64,000 bases of DNA from Ammoniphilus resinae (GCF_017873965.1 NZ_JAGGKT010000009.1:124001-188000); one strand, 5' to 3'; counted from the stretch's first letter, positions 8,411 through 16,983 are shown. A program made the numbers and translations. Notes: generated by a model from the sequence alone, not told the origin.

Positions 8411-9517
8411 TTACTGCAGTTTCCCTCGACATTCAACTGCTAGTTCATCAACGACCTCACCAGCTGATATCAAGTAAGCTTTTTCATATAAATTACAAAC
8501 GGGACAAATATGGTTGGGGATAATCTGCACTTTATCTCCAATATTCACTTGATTGCGGAATTCTTCATTGTAAATGATCGCATGTTCATCGAAGACACCG
8601 TGAATATAGACATCCTCAAATCCCTTAATACGGCCGAGACCTTTGGTTGTTGTAAGGCCTTTGCTTCGCGTTTGGGCTGTGATGCCTTTTGCCCCTACAT
8701 CTGTAATCACCCGTTCTTTCGTAGGTTTGCTGATGACTGTTGTAAGGACCGACGCCGCACAACGTTTATATGTGCCGATCACGTTTGCCTGTGAGGAATC
8801 CATGAATATATAGGTACCTGGCCTGATTTCAGTAATGCCCTTTGGAATTTCAAAATTTAGCATGAAGGGTGGGGTAGACCCTATACTGACTACTTTGGGC
8901 TTAAGTCCCATTTCTTCTGCTAGTGTTGCAAAGTGCAAGGTTTGGTGAACACTTTCCATATAAAGCTTTCTGCATTCATCCCAGTTTTCTGCCTTATAAG
9001 TGTGCCCGTCATGGGAAAAAACCCCTCTAAGCTCTACATTTTTACAAGCTTTAACTGCTTCCAATAATGTGTGGAAATCACTTTCTTCAATAATGCCGGA
9101 GCGTTGTTCACCCACCTCAATTTCAACCAGAACTTGAGCTTTCTTTTCTGCTCCTTCAAACACTTCTTCAATCTCATATACTTGATAGATATTATCGATA
9201 CCGAACGAAATATCAATCGTCTTCGCTAAGTTTCTAATTCGCTCGATTTTGGATTTTCCTACAATCTCATTGGCAATAAAAATGTTTTTCAAACCGTTTT
9301 GGGCCATTACTTCCGCTTCTCCTACTTTTGCAACGGTAATTCCCGTGGCTCCTAGTTTTTCTTGCAATTTAGCAAGCCTGGGCATTTTATGGGTTTTTGT
9401 ATGCGGACGTAAGAGGACTTGATATTTATTAGCATAATTTTGCATAGAACGAAGATTATCCATCATAATTTCTCGATCAATTAAAAGCGCTGGAGTGTCT
9501 AACTCAAAAAAATTCAT
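8411..9517 (-). CDS. D-threonine aldolase / D-serine dehydratase family enzyme
   Basis: A 368-residue PLP enzyme of the alanine-racemase-fold DSD1 family. The N-terminal barrel has the PLP lysine motif RPHTKTHK (probably Lys41). The C-terminal IPNHICPVCNL near residue 345 carries the His and Cys that bind the activating metal in D-threonine aldolases and eukaryotic-type D-serine dehydratases. Likely reactions are cleavage of D-threonine to glycine and acetaldehyde, or deamination of D-serine; sequence alone does not separate them. It is divergent from a DauR-like regulator, with RidA and a threonine-synthase-like enzyme downstream of that, so a beta-hydroxy or D-amino-acid catabolic locus is likely. 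Confidence 0.85.
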   Translation of the reverse strand: MNFFELDTPALLIDREIMMDNLRSMQNYANKYQVLLRPHTKTHKMPRLAKLQEKLGATGITVAKVGEAEVMAQNGLKNIFIANEIVGKSKIERIRNLAKTIDISFGIDNIYQVYEIEEVFEGAEKKAQVLVEIEVGEQRSGIIEESDFHTLLEAVKACKNVELRGVFSHDGHTYKAENWDECRKLYMESVHQTLHFATLAEEMGLKPKVVSIGSTPPFMLNFEIPKGITEIRPGTYIFMDSSQANVIGTYKRCAASVLTTVISKPTKERVITDVGAKGITAQTRSKGLTTTKGLGRIKGFEDVYIHGVFDEHAIIYNEEFRNQVNIGDKVQIIPNHICPVCNLYEKAYLISAGEVVDELAVECRGKLQ

Positions 9518-9700
9518 CAGTTCAGCCCCTTTTTTATATCTTTAAAAATAAATCTGTATATATTCCATGTTGAAAACATATAAAAAAATATATAAAATAG
9601 AAAAATAAAGCTGTTATTTAGTTAAATTATATAAAAATTTATATATAAGTCAATATGACTCGGAATTTTTCATAAAAAAATCTAAGAAGGTGTAAGCATC

Positions 9701-10357
9701 ATGGACATCAGCAATAAAGAATTAAAAAAATATATTCCAATCGCTAACCTAATCGCTAAGACGTTTGGGCGGGACTGCGAAGTGGTTATTCATGACTTAA
9801 CCGTTCCTCAAAACTCAGTTATTTACGCTATCAATAATCATGTAACGGGAAGAAAAGTCGGACAGGCTTTTGATCACCTGGTGAAGCAGGTGCTGTTATC
9901 GCCTAAATTCGAGGACGATTATATGGCAGGCTATAAAACGGTTACCGAGGGTGGCAGGGAAATAAAATCCTCTACTGCATTAATTCGAGATTCCAATGAA
10001 AAAGTAATCGGTGCACTTTGTGTGAATTACAATTTGGAAAGCATGATTCATTTTAAGGGATTTTTAGATGAATTTATATCTGTTGAGCAAGAGGAAACAG
10101 TAAAAGTAGAGGATGTCGAGTTAATGGAAAATGTAGCTGAAATTGCAGACGATTTAATTGATCGGATCATTGCCCTTTACGAAAATGAGGATCTAAAAAG
10201 AAAAGAGAAAGTTAAATTAATCAAGTTTATGGATGAAAAAGGTATATTTTTAATTAAGGGATCTGTAGATAAAGTGGCAGAAAAGCTCGGGATTTCCAAA
10301 GTTACTGTGTATAGCTATTTAGATGAAATCAAGAAAAATGTTTCGGATGAAATCTAA
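9701..10357 (+). CDS. YheO-like PAS / HTH regulator (DauR type)
   Basis: A 218-residue transcription factor. Residues of about 8-120 are a YheO-like PAS domain (FGRDCEVVIHDLTVPQNSV, then ALIRDSNEKVIGALCVNYNL). Residues 165-215 are a Fis-like helix-turn-helix with KVAEKLGISKVTVYSYLDEI. DauR, of this family, controls D-arginine use, so control of D-amino-acid genes is a reasonable inference. It is divergent from the D-threonine aldolase across an AT-rich 183-bp gap and is followed by ridA and the threonine-synthase-like gene, which it probably controls. The ATG follows GAAGGTG. Confidence 0.85.
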   Translation: MDISNKELKKYIPIANLIAKTFGRDCEVVIHDLTVPQNSVIYAINNHVTGRKVGQAFDHLVKQVLLSPKFEDDYMAGYKTVTEGGREIKSSTALIRDSNEKVIGALCVNYNLESMIHFKGFLDEFISVEQEETVKVEDVELMENVAEIADDLIDRIIALYENEDLKRKEKVKLIKFMDEKGIFLIKGSVDKVAEKLGISKVTVYSYLDEIKKNVSDEI

Positions 10358-10381
10358 AATACGTCTTATGAGGAGAATTTT

Positions 10382-10756
10382 ATGAAAAGTATTTTTGAAG
10401 TCGGGAATTTAAAGTCAAATGGACATTATGCTTTAGCAACCATCCATAATCATACAGTCTATGTTTCAGGGCAATTTGCTATTGATCCAATAACCTGTGA
10501 AAAGAAATTTGGCACCATTGAAGAAGAAACACTACAAGCATTAAAAAATGTGGAAATGATTTTAAAAGCAGCAGGAAGTAAAAAAGAGCAAATCTTACGG
10601 ATGACATTATACATTCCGGATGCGAGCTTATGGGGCAAAGTAGACGCTGTCTATAAAGAATTCTTCGGGGAGCATAAACCGGCACGTACTGTCGTACCAA
10701 CAAACGAATTGCATTTTGGGTTCAAAGTTGAAATGGAGGCTATTGCCTATATTTAG
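10382..10756 (+). CDS. RidA-family enamine/imine deaminase
   Basis: A 124-residue protein of the YjgF/YER057c/UK114 family with the conserved core: SGQFAIDP near residue 30, ALKNVEMILKAAGSKKEQILRMT in the middle, and the catalytic-arginine region KPARTVV near residue 100. RidA proteins form trimers that hydrolyse reactive 2-aminoacrylate or 2-aminocrotonate released by PLP dehydratases. Its place directly before a PLP beta-family enzyme, with no intergenic gap, suggests it clears an enamine made by its neighbour. Confidence 0.9.
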   Translation: MKSIFEVGNLKSNGHYALATIHNHTVYVSGQFAIDPITCEKKFGTIEEETLQALKNVEMILKAAGSKKEQILRMTLYIPDASLWGKVDAVYKEFFGEHKPARTVVPTNELHFGFKVEMEAIAYI

Positions 10757-10792
10757 TTGCGAAAAAATTTGATTGAAGGGATCGATAGTAAA

Positions 10793-11896
10793 ATGGAACA
10801 ATATATTTGTAACCGTTGCGGGAAAAAATACGATATTACACCAACGATCTGGAGATGTGAATGTAGCGGCGTATTAGATCTAGTAAAAGATACACCGGAA
10901 ATTGATGTTGCAGCTTGGAATAATTATCCGAACTCGGTATGGCGTTATTTTGAAACCATGCCGTTCGCAAAGGATTCTAGAACGTGGGAATCTGTGACAA
11001 TGGGTGAAGGTGGGTCACCTTTAATTGTTCTCGATCCGCTAGAGCCCACTACGTACGTAAAAGTGGATTATATGATGCCGACATTATCTTTTAAAGATCG
11101 AGGAGCCGCTGTTTTAATGACAAAAGCAAAAGAATTAGGGGTATCCAAGGTTATTGCAGATAGCAGCGGGAATGCAGGAACTGCGATTGCCGCGTATGCA
11201 GCACGTTGTAACATTGCATGCGATATTTATCTAAGTGATGAAACTTCGCCGAAAAAGATCGCTCAAATAAAAGCACATGGTGCAACGATTAAAGAGATTC
11301 ATGGTACGCGAGAGGACATTGCAGCTGCGGCGCAGAAGGCAGTAGATGAAGAGAAAGTTTTTTACGCAAGTCATGTGTATAATCCCTACTTCTATGAAGG
11401 AACAAAAACATATGCTTATGAAATATACGAGCAATTACAAGGAGCCCCAGATTCATTAATTATACCCGTTGGAAATGGTACACTTGTGTTGGGTGCATAC
11501 TACGGTTTCAAAGAGTTGTTTGAAAACAAGTTAATAGAAAAAATGCCGAAAATCATTGCTATCCAAGCAGCAAACTGTGCACCTCTTGTGAAGGCATACG
11601 AAAAAGACGATGCGATTGCGGATCCAGTTACAAATCAAGGGACTTTAGCAGAAGGGATTGCCATTGCCGCACCAGCTCGTTCCAAACAAATTTTAGAAGC
11701 GGTACGTGAAACGAAGGGTACATTTATTGATATAAAAGAGGAGGAGATTCTCAATTCTCGAGAAATACTTGCTGATAAAGGGTTTTATGTTGAAGTGACC
11801 ACAGCAGCTAATTACGCAGGTTACCTAAAATATAAAAAGGAACCAGGAGAAAAAATGATCATCCCTCTTTGTGGTGCGGGAATCAAATCAAAATAA
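10793..11896 (+). CDS. Threonine-synthase-like PLP lyase
   Basis: A 367-residue fold-type II PLP enzyme. It opens with a CxxC...C-x-C zinc-ribbon-like segment (YICNRCGKKYD, then WRCECSG) seen in many threonine synthase homologues. The PLP lysine is in LSFKDRGA, the phosphate-binding loop in DSSGNAGTAIAAYA, and PVGNGTLVLGAYYG is a further cofactor loop. The ATG at 10793 is chosen because the zinc segment starts there; a TTG start at 10757 abutting ridA is possible. In this context, with D-threonine aldolase, RidA and an amino-acid-type regulator, it may be a dehydratase rather than a biosynthetic threonine synthase. There is no thrB or hom nearby. Confidence 0.8.
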   Translation: MEQYICNRCGKKYDITPTIWRCECSGVLDLVKDTPEIDVAAWNNYPNSVWRYFETMPFAKDSRTWESVTMGEGGSPLIVLDPLEPTTYVKVDYMMPTLSFKDRGAAVLMTKAKELGVSKVIADSSGNAGTAIAAYAARCNIACDIYLSDETSPKKIAQIKAHGATIKEIHGTREDIAAAAQKAVDEEKVFYASHVYNPYFYEGTKTYAYEIYEQLQGAPDSLIIPVGNGTLVLGAYYGFKELFENKLIEKMPKIIAIQAANCAPLVKAYEKDDAIADPVTNQGTLAEGIAIAAPARSKQILEAVRETKGTFIDIKEEEILNSREILADKGFYVEVTTAANYAGYLKYKKEPGEKMIIPLCGAGIKSK

Positions 11897-11939
11897 CTCA
11901 GATAATAAGCCAGTGGAATTTAAGGTAGGAGCAGAGATA

Positions 11940-12236
11940 ATGGCGTTTGGAATCAGAAGAAAAGAACTCTTGGCATGGAAAGAAAAAGTTGCAAAAGGTG
12001 AAATTGCATTTTTAACACATTACTGGATTGATGATCGATTCCCAGGATGTAAGACCGTAACAAAAGTAGGCTGTTCTAACCTTCAAAAATTAATTCAATG
12101 GGGAGAAAAATATCAACTCAGACCAGAGTGGATTCATCGTCAGGAAGGATTTCCACATTTTGATTTATTAGGGGAAAGACAAGAACAAATTCTGAAAGAA
12201 GAAAAGATGTTTTGGCAGTTAGAGAAGTTTAAATGA
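11940..12236 (+). CDS. YneQ-like small protein
   Basis: A 98-residue soluble protein beginning MAFGIRRKELLAWKEKVAKG and containing FLTHYWIDDRFPGCKTVTKVGC and a C-terminal HFDLLGERQEQILKEE. I recognise this as the family of Bacillus subtilis YneQ, whose function is unknown. The ATG at 11940 follows AGGAG; an overlapping upstream extension into the PLP enzyme gene has no family support. It may be the last gene of the ridA operon, but there is no obvious functional link. Confidence 0.75.
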   Translation: MAFGIRRKELLAWKEKVAKGEIAFLTHYWIDDRFPGCKTVTKVGCSNLQKLIQWGEKYQLRPEWIHRQEGFPHFDLLGERQEQILKEEKMFWQLEKFK

Positions 12237-12254
12237 TTGATGGTGGATCGAAAA

Positions 12255-12294
12255 AGAAGGACCTCTTCATTAACCTGGTAGGAGAAGTCCTTCT
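12255..12294 (+). terminator. Hairpin after the YneQ-like gene
   Basis: AGAAGGAC at 12255-12262 pairs with GTCCTTCT at 12287-12294, with extra pairing inside. There is no T-run, so it may be a Rho-dependent end or an RNA-stability structure. Confidence 0.35.
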
Positions 12295-12334
12295 GCCCAC
12301 ATTATGAATCATCTGTGAATAATTACCCTGCACA

Positions 12335-12363
12335 TTGTTCTGTTTTGTAAATCATCCTATAAT
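12335..12363 (+). promoter_or_regulatory. Sigma-A promoter for the 96-aa membrane protein
   Basis: TTGTTC at 12335-12340 and TATAAT at 12358-12363 are separated by 17 bases. The gene start is 52 bases further on, with AGGGAGG as ribosome binding site. Confidence 0.65.
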
Positions 12364-12414
12364 ATAAGTAGGACGTGAGTTTTATGTATGTGAAATAAGG
12401 GAGGCCTGTTACTC

Positions 12415-12705
12415 ATGCATCTCTTCATTGCTGCATTAACTTATTTATTAATCTTAGTTTCTGCTTATGGATTCACGATTTTTTCCAACATGGAAGAGGA
12501 GAAAAGTGAGGAAATTATAAGCAGGGCTTTTCAGAATGCCTATTCAATCCTCATCGTAGGACTGCTTGTCGTATATTGCCTCATCATCCTTCCACACATC
12601 ACCCTAGATCATCAAACCGCATCTTATCTCATCCTTGCAAGCAAGTTTGTATCCATCTTAACCCTTGGAGGCAGTCTTTTTATATTAAAAAGATGTTTGG
12701 ATTAA
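12415..12705 (+). CDS. Small membrane protein, three helices
   Basis: A 96-residue hydrophobic protein with three predicted membrane helices at about residues 3-23, 42-62 and 70-90. A charged loop (NMEEEKSEEII) follows the first helix. It has its own promoter and is bounded downstream by a terminator, so it is monocistronic. I see no recognised motif. Confidence 0.7.
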   Translation: MHLFIAALTYLLILVSAYGFTIFSNMEEEKSEEIISRAFQNAYSILIVGLLVVYCLIILPHITLDHQTASYLILASKFVSILTLGGSLFILKRCLD

Positions 12706-12712
12706 CAAAATT

Positions 12713-12760
12713 CCCGTTATCAAGTTGAAGTTCTCGTCAACTAGGTGAACGGGTTTTTTT
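12713..12760 (+). terminator. Terminator
   Basis: CCCGTT at 12713-12718 pairs with AACGGG at 12748-12753. An inner AAGTTGA/GTCAACT pair forms the upper stem, and seven T follow. Confidence 0.85.
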
Positions 12761-12855
12761 ATTTCCACGACTAATTAACAACAAAAATTTATTGATATTC
12801 GATAAAAAAACAGGTAAGATAGGAGGTATCAAAATCAACAAGTGAGGTGCTCCCC

Positions 12856-13332
12856 ATGAAGAAAGGGACAACAACCTTTTTAAAAATCGCCGTTTTCATT
12901 ATTGGTTTACTGGTTATTGTCTTTTGTTCGTTTTGGCTTCCCGGGTTGGCGAGTGAAGCTGCAGCGATGAATCCAGAGTATGCCTACTTGAAACTACCAG
13001 TACTCATAGGCCTGTATCTTACTGCTATCCCATTTTTTCTAGCACTTAACAGAGCATGGAGGCTTCTGAACGATATTGAGAGTGGAAATGCCTTTTCGGA
13101 ACGGTCAGTCATCTTTTTAAGACATATCAAAAATTGCGCGGGTTCCATCATATTCTTATACGTCGCAGGAATTCTATTGTTGGCTATAAACAACGCGTTA
13201 CATCCTGGAATAGCGGTGGCCGGTGTTATCATTCTTTTTGCCACCCTTGTGATCGCTGTATTTGCTGCTGTTCTACAAAAATTATTAAAAAGTGCATTAG
13301 ACATAAAAGAAGAAAATGATTTGACCGTTTGA
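12856..13332 (+). CDS. DUF2975 membrane protein (YoaS-like)
   Basis: A 158-residue membrane protein with four helices. It has the family features of a conserved first helix, LNRAWRLLNDIESGNAFSERSV after the second helix, and a charged tail. It is followed after 9 bp by a 71-residue Cro-like regulator. This pairing is the one seen for yoaS-yozG in Bacillus subtilis, where DUF2975 proteins and small XRE regulators occur together. The ATG at 12856 is used because GAGGTG lies 7 bases upstream. The function is unknown; membrane sequestration of the partner regulator is a possibility without direct evidence. Confidence 0.8.
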   Translation: MKKGTTTFLKIAVFIIGLLVIVFCSFWLPGLASEAAAMNPEYAYLKLPVLIGLYLTAIPFFLALNRAWRLLNDIESGNAFSERSVIFLRHIKNCAGSIIFLYVAGILLLAINNALHPGIAVAGVIILFATLVIAVFAAVLQKLLKSALDIKEENDLTV

Positions 13333-13341
13333 GGTGATAAC

Positions 13342-13557
13342 ATGCCAATTATTATAAATATCGATGTGATGCTCGCGAAACGAAAGATGAGTGTGACTGA
13401 ACTTTCGGAGAGAGTAGGAATCACCATGGCCAATCTTTCGATCTTGAAAAACGGCAAGGCAAAAGCAATTCGGTTTTCAACGTTGGAAGCGATCTGTAAG
13501 GCTTTGGACTGCCAACCAGGGGATATCCTGGAATATCAAGATGGATGGAGGGGATGA
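13342..13557 (+). CDS. Small XRE-family regulator (YozG-like)
   Basis: A 71-residue Cro/CI-type helix-turn-helix protein made of one DNA-binding domain: MSVTELSERVGITMANLSIL is the HTH, followed by FSTLEAICKALDCQPGDILEY, which is typical of the YozG subgroup. It lies between the DUF2975 gene and another membrane protein gene, and is very probably co-transcribed with both. Partnership with DUF2975 is a family-level pattern. Confidence 0.88.
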   Translation: MPIIINIDVMLAKRKMSVTELSERVGITMANLSILKNGKAKAIRFSTLEAICKALDCQPGDILEYQDGWRG

Positions 13558-13559
13558 TC

Positions 13560-14093
13560 GTGACTTTGACCTTGTTTTTATTCGTCGGGCTTCTAACAGT
13601 ATTTTTCACTTTGCTGTTCAAAAGACCACTCATAGACACGCTAGGAGAAAACACATTAGTACATAAATTACATAATGCCAATTGGTTCCAAAATCACTGG
13701 CTATCGGGTGTTTTCTTATTCGTCATGAATGCCGCCCTGTTTTTCTTAACAGGATTGATCCTTTATGGGGTAACGTATCTTAGCATTCCTTTTATTCATT
13801 TGCTTATCATAATTTTAGCTGTGATCGGGAGTATCTTTCTTTGGATCACTATTAATCAAGCTTGGCAGGGGACGAACAGAAACCGTCTGAAAATGGGGTT
13901 CGTCGGAAGCAGTTTTTATGGTGCTTTGACCCTTCTGTTTGCTTACTGGTTGGTGACACTGGAACCTTCTTATCCAGATGAAGATTGTTTTATGGATGCG
14001 ATTGGGCTAGTATTAGGTATTATTGTTACGACAGTTGCCTTTCTTTCTTGTTTGATGATAACGGGATTTGCTCATAAGAAGGCTACAGGCTAG
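13560..14093 (+). CDS. Membrane protein of unknown function
   Basis: A 177-residue protein with five predicted membrane helices, third gene of the DUF2975/XRE operon. The GTG at 13560 is chosen because GGAGGGG at 13547-13553 is 6 bases upstream; ATG codons at 13545 and 13554 overlap or touch the ribosome binding site. No family motif was recognised. The context suggests a second membrane partner of the XRE regulator, and this is inference. Confidence 0.7.
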   Translation: MTLTLFLFVGLLTVFFTLLFKRPLIDTLGENTLVHKLHNANWFQNHWLSGVFLFVMNAALFFLTGLILYGVTYLSIPFIHLLIIILAVIGSIFLWITINQAWQGTNRNRLKMGFVGSSFYGALTLLFAYWLVTLEPSYPDEDCFMDAIGLVLGIIVTTVAFLSCLMITGFAHKKATG

Positions 14094-14134
14094 GCATTGG
14101 CAAACTCTGTAAGATGAAAAAGGCGGATTTCGCG

Positions 14135-14500
14135 GATGAAGACCATTCTCACGGAAATCCAAGGGTCAGTTTGGTCATCATAAGCTCGATGAAGACCATT
14201 CTCACGGAATCCAAGGGTCAGTTTGGTCATCATAAGCTCGATGAAGACCGTTCTCACGGAGTCCGAGGGTCAGTTGGTCATCATAAGCTCGATGAAGACC
14301 ATTCTCACGAATTCTCAGGGTCAGTTTGGTCATCACAAGCTCGATGAAGACCATTCTCACGGATTCTCAGGGTCAGTTTGGTCATCACAAGCTCGATGAA
14401 GACCATTCTAGCGGAATCCGAGGGTTAGTTTGGTCATCATAGCCCCGATGAAGACCATTCTCGCGAAATCCGAGGGTCACATTGGTCTTCATAAGACCCA
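14135..14500. repeat. Tandem palindromic array A, seven 52-bp units
   Basis: Seven tandem units begin at 14135, 14188, 14240, 14291, 14343, 14395 and 14447 (spacing 51-53, mostly 52). Each starts GATGAAGACC and ends TGGTCATCATAAG. ATGAAGACCA at the left of a unit is complementary to TGGTCTTCAT at the right of the last unit, and nearly so to the TGGTCATCAT of the others, so each unit can form a hairpin. The array fills the 445-bp gap between the membrane-protein gene and the MFS gene and runs close to the MFS ribosome binding site. An open frame crosses it but is a by-product of the repeat. It is related in sequence to array C at 33410-33613. Confidence 0.92.
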
Positions 14501-14538
14501 ATGAAGAATCCCTCTGTGCATCTATGAGGAGATTGAAG

Positions 14539-15753
14539 ATGAAAGATTGGAAAAAGAACATGATTCTCTTTTTGGGCAGTCAGACCATCTCGCTTTTTGG
14601 TTCTTCGCTCGTCCAATATGCGATTTTATGGTATATCACGTTACAAACGCAGTCCGGCGCGATGATGACGATTTACATCATCTTCGGCTTTTTGCCTGCC
14701 TTCTTTTTATCCCCATTTGCTGGAGTTTGGGCGGATCGATTCAATCGGAAGACGCTGATTATCCTATCCGATTCTGCGATTGCGCTTTCCACGCTACTGT
14801 TAGCCATCCTCTTTTTGATGGGGTACGATAATATTTGGCTGCTTTTTGTAATGTCCGCGGTGCGTGCAATGGGGACGGGGGTACAAACCCCAGCAGTGGG
14901 GGCGGTTCTCCCTCAGTTGGTGCCCGAAGATAAATTAACAAAAGTGAATGCATTCAATGGAAGTATGCAGGCGCTCGTTTCGCTGGTTTCCCCCATGGTG
15001 AGCGGGGCATTGATGACCATGGCTACTATCGAAAGCATCTTTTTCATCGACGTGATTACTGCCGCGATTGCCGTGTTCACATTGCTTGCCTTTTTGCCAA
15101 TCCCCGTTCATGCAAAAGCCATGCAAAAACAAACAACCAGCTATTTCAACGATATGCGCCAAGGTTTTACCTATATTAAAAATCACCCCTATGTAAAACG
15201 GTTTTTCCTGTTTTGCGCCTTTTTCTTCTTTCTCATTTCACCAGCTGCAATTCTTACTCCCCTCCAAGTCGCACGCAGCTTTGGTGATGAGGTTTGGCGG
15301 CTGACAGCAATTGAAGTGTTTTTTTCCGCGGGAATGATGGTCGGTGGAGTCATCATGGCTTCCTGGGGTGGGCTGGAAAATAAAATTCATACCATGACCC
15401 TGGCTTTTCTTGCAATTGGAGGTTGTATTTTTGCCCTAGGGATTATCCCTGTGTTTTGGATCTACCTCATTTTCATGGGCTTGACAGGCCTAGCGATGCC
15501 TTTTTTTAATACTCCTTCAATGGTTCTGCTACAGGAAAAAGTGGAAGAAGACTACTTAGGAAGGGTGTTTAGCGTTTACGGAATGATTGCAAGTTCTATG
15601 ATGCCTATCGGGATGCTGTTGTTTGGACCTCTGTCGGATATGGTAAAAATTGAATGGCTGCTGATCATAACTGGATTATTGATGTTCATTCAAGGATTTT
15701 TCCTTGCAGGAAGTAAAGAGTTGGTGGAGGCAGGAATAAAAAAAGGTGCTTAA
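14539..15753 (+). CDS. MFS exporter, DHA3 (macrolide-efflux) type
   Basis: A 404-residue transporter with 12 predicted membrane helices. The family's loop 2-3 motif is GVWADRFNRKTLI near residue 60, and VRAMGTGVQTPAVGAVLPQLVPEDKLTKVNAFNG is typical of the MefA/DHA3 branch of proton-driven drug exporters. The substrate is not predictable. The ATG at 14539 follows GAGGAG by 9 bases. The upstream region is array A, and a bidirectional terminator overlaps the stop codon. Confidence 0.85.
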   Translation: MKDWKKNMILFLGSQTISLFGSSLVQYAILWYITLQTQSGAMMTIYIIFGFLPAFFLSPFAGVWADRFNRKTLIILSDSAIALSTLLLAILFLMGYDNIWLLFVMSAVRAMGTGVQTPAVGAVLPQLVPEDKLTKVNAFNGSMQALVSLVSPMVSGALMTMATIESIFFIDVITAAIAVFTLLAFLPIPVHAKAMQKQTTSYFNDMRQGFTYIKNHPYVKRFFLFCAFFFFLISPAAILTPLQVARSFGDEVWRLTAIEVFFSAGMMVGGVIMASWGGLENKIHTMTLAFLAIGGCIFALGIIPVFWIYLIFMGLTGLAMPFFNTPSMVLLQEKVEEDYLGRVFSVYGMIASSMMPIGMLLFGPLSDMVKIEWLLIITGLLMFIQGFFLAGSKELVEAGIKKGA

Positions 15754-15770
15754 TAACTCCTAAGCACCTT
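15743..15770. terminator. Bidirectional terminator
   Basis: AAGGTGCTTA at 15743-15752 pairs perfectly with TAAGCACCTT at 15761-15770. A-rich sequence lies on the left and T-containing sequence on the right, and the stem overlaps the end of the MFS gene. It serves the convergent MFS and hemerythrin genes. Confidence 0.75.
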
Positions 15771-15781
15771 CAATACACATT

Positions 15782-16273
15782 TTAACCGCGGGATTTTAAT
15801 TTCGCCAATAACTCTTCTTTATCAACAGATGATAAAGTTCTCTCAGCGAGCGGGAATAAATTAGCCTCTTCAAAATCGAAATGCTCGGTAAGAACCTTTA
15901 CTGCTTCAACTAGAGATTCAGAAATAGAGGAAAGACGGGATTGATCCCCAGAACTATACCTGCTGAATTCATCCTGGTATTGTTTAAGCAGGCGTCTTGC
16001 TCCCTGATGCTGCGCTGCATTCCCTGCAACCGGAGGGGCGTCCATCCCGAGATATTTGCCAAGCAGTGGAGAAAGGATTTCGTCTTCTGCTTTAGAATGG
16101 ATTTCTACCTGCTGGGTGAAAGTACTTACAGCAGAATGGAGCTGTTTAAGCTGTTCGGGCTCCTTTTCTAATTGCAGTGCCATCTCACGGATTTCACCCA
16201 TTTGTTTCCGTAGAGGTGCATGCTCATCAACAATAATTTGGATTCCATCACTATACATTAATGCTTGCGACAT
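15782..16273 (-). CDS. Hemerythrin-like (HHE) protein
   Basis: A 163-residue helical protein with the HHE cation-binding pattern. His18 lies in DEHAPLRKQM, HSKAEDEILSPLL falls near residue 60, QHQGARRLL near 85, and HFDFEEANLFPL near 135. Together these supply the His and Glu ligands of a di-iron site. Relatives sense or buffer oxygen, nitric oxide or iron. The ATG follows GGGGAGG. It is divergent from the methyltransferase gene. The specific role is not determined. Confidence 0.88.
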   Translation of the reverse strand: MSQALMYSDGIQIIVDEHAPLRKQMGEIREMALQLEKEPEQLKQLHSAVSTFTQQVEIHSKAEDEILSPLLGKYLGMDAPPVAGNAAQHQGARRLLKQYQDEFSRYSSGDQSRLSSISESLVEAVKVLTEHFDFEEANLFPLAERTLSSVDKEELLAKLKSRG

Positions 16274-16372
16274 TGAATTCGCCTCCCCTTATTTTCACCT
16301 TATTCTAAACGCCATCTTTTCATTGGTAAGTGATATCGATTACAACGTATAATGTAGATAGGTGAATGCATA

Positions 16373-16981
16373 ATGAAAGAACATTACTATGATAAATTGC
16401 TCAACATAAAAACGAGAGGGGAACAAATAGGATTTCCAACGTCCCTTCATTATTACCGTTATGAACCAACGCCATATAGTGCACTCGAGAAGCTTTTTGA
16501 AAAGTATGATGTTAAACCTGGAGATCGGGTCGTTGACTTTGGATGTGGAAAAGGGCGGCTTAACTTTTATATCCATTACTTTTTTAAGGCATCTGTAGTG
16601 GGTGTCGAAATGAATGAGGAATTTTGCCGGGCAGCAGAAGAGAATTACAAAGGCTATATTAAAAAGCACAGAACAAACAAAGGGGAAATCCAGTTTTATT
16701 GCTCTCTTGCGGAGGAATATCCTATTCATCCAGCGGACAATCGTTTTTATTTTTTTAATCCCTTTTCAATCCAAATCTTCATGACGATTATTAACAATAT
16801 TTTGCTTTCCTATGAAAAGGCATCAAGAGAATTGGAGCTTATTTTATATTATCCATCAGAGGACTATATCTACTTTTTGGAAAGTAACACCCCATTTTCG
16901 CTAAAAAATGAAGTCGATTTAAAAGAATTGTATGGGGATAAACCGAATGAGCGTTTTTTGATTTATCGGCTGGGTTATTAA
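16373..16981 (+). CDS. Class I SAM-dependent methyltransferase
   Basis: A 202-residue Rossmann-fold methyltransferase. Motif I is VVDFGCGKGRLNF near residues 54-65, the acidic strand-2 end is GVEMNEEFC, and a later FFNPFSIQIF resembles the catalytic NPP(Y/F) region of methyltransferases. The target is unknown. It stands alone between a divergent hemerythrin gene and a convergent azoreductase gene, with a terminator on its stop codon. Confidence 0.8.
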   Translation: MKEHYYDKLLNIKTRGEQIGFPTSLHYYRYEPTPYSALEKLFEKYDVKPGDRVVDFGCGKGRLNFYIHYFFKASVVGVEMNEEFCRAAEENYKGYIKKHRTNKGEIQFYCSLAEEYPIHPADNRFYFFNPFSIQIFMTIINNILLSYEKASRELELILYYPSEDYIYFLESNTPFSLKNEVDLKELYGDKPNERFLIYRLGY

Positions 16982-16983
16982 AT

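Noticed and set aside
14114-14347. Open frame of 77 codons with repeating residues
   Set aside because: It is the translation of tandem array A; no ribosome binding site and the frame breaks within the array.
16340-16729. 129-codon minus-strand frame over the methyltransferase gene
   Set aside because: The plus-strand gene has a clear SAM motif and ribosome binding site; the minus frame has neither.
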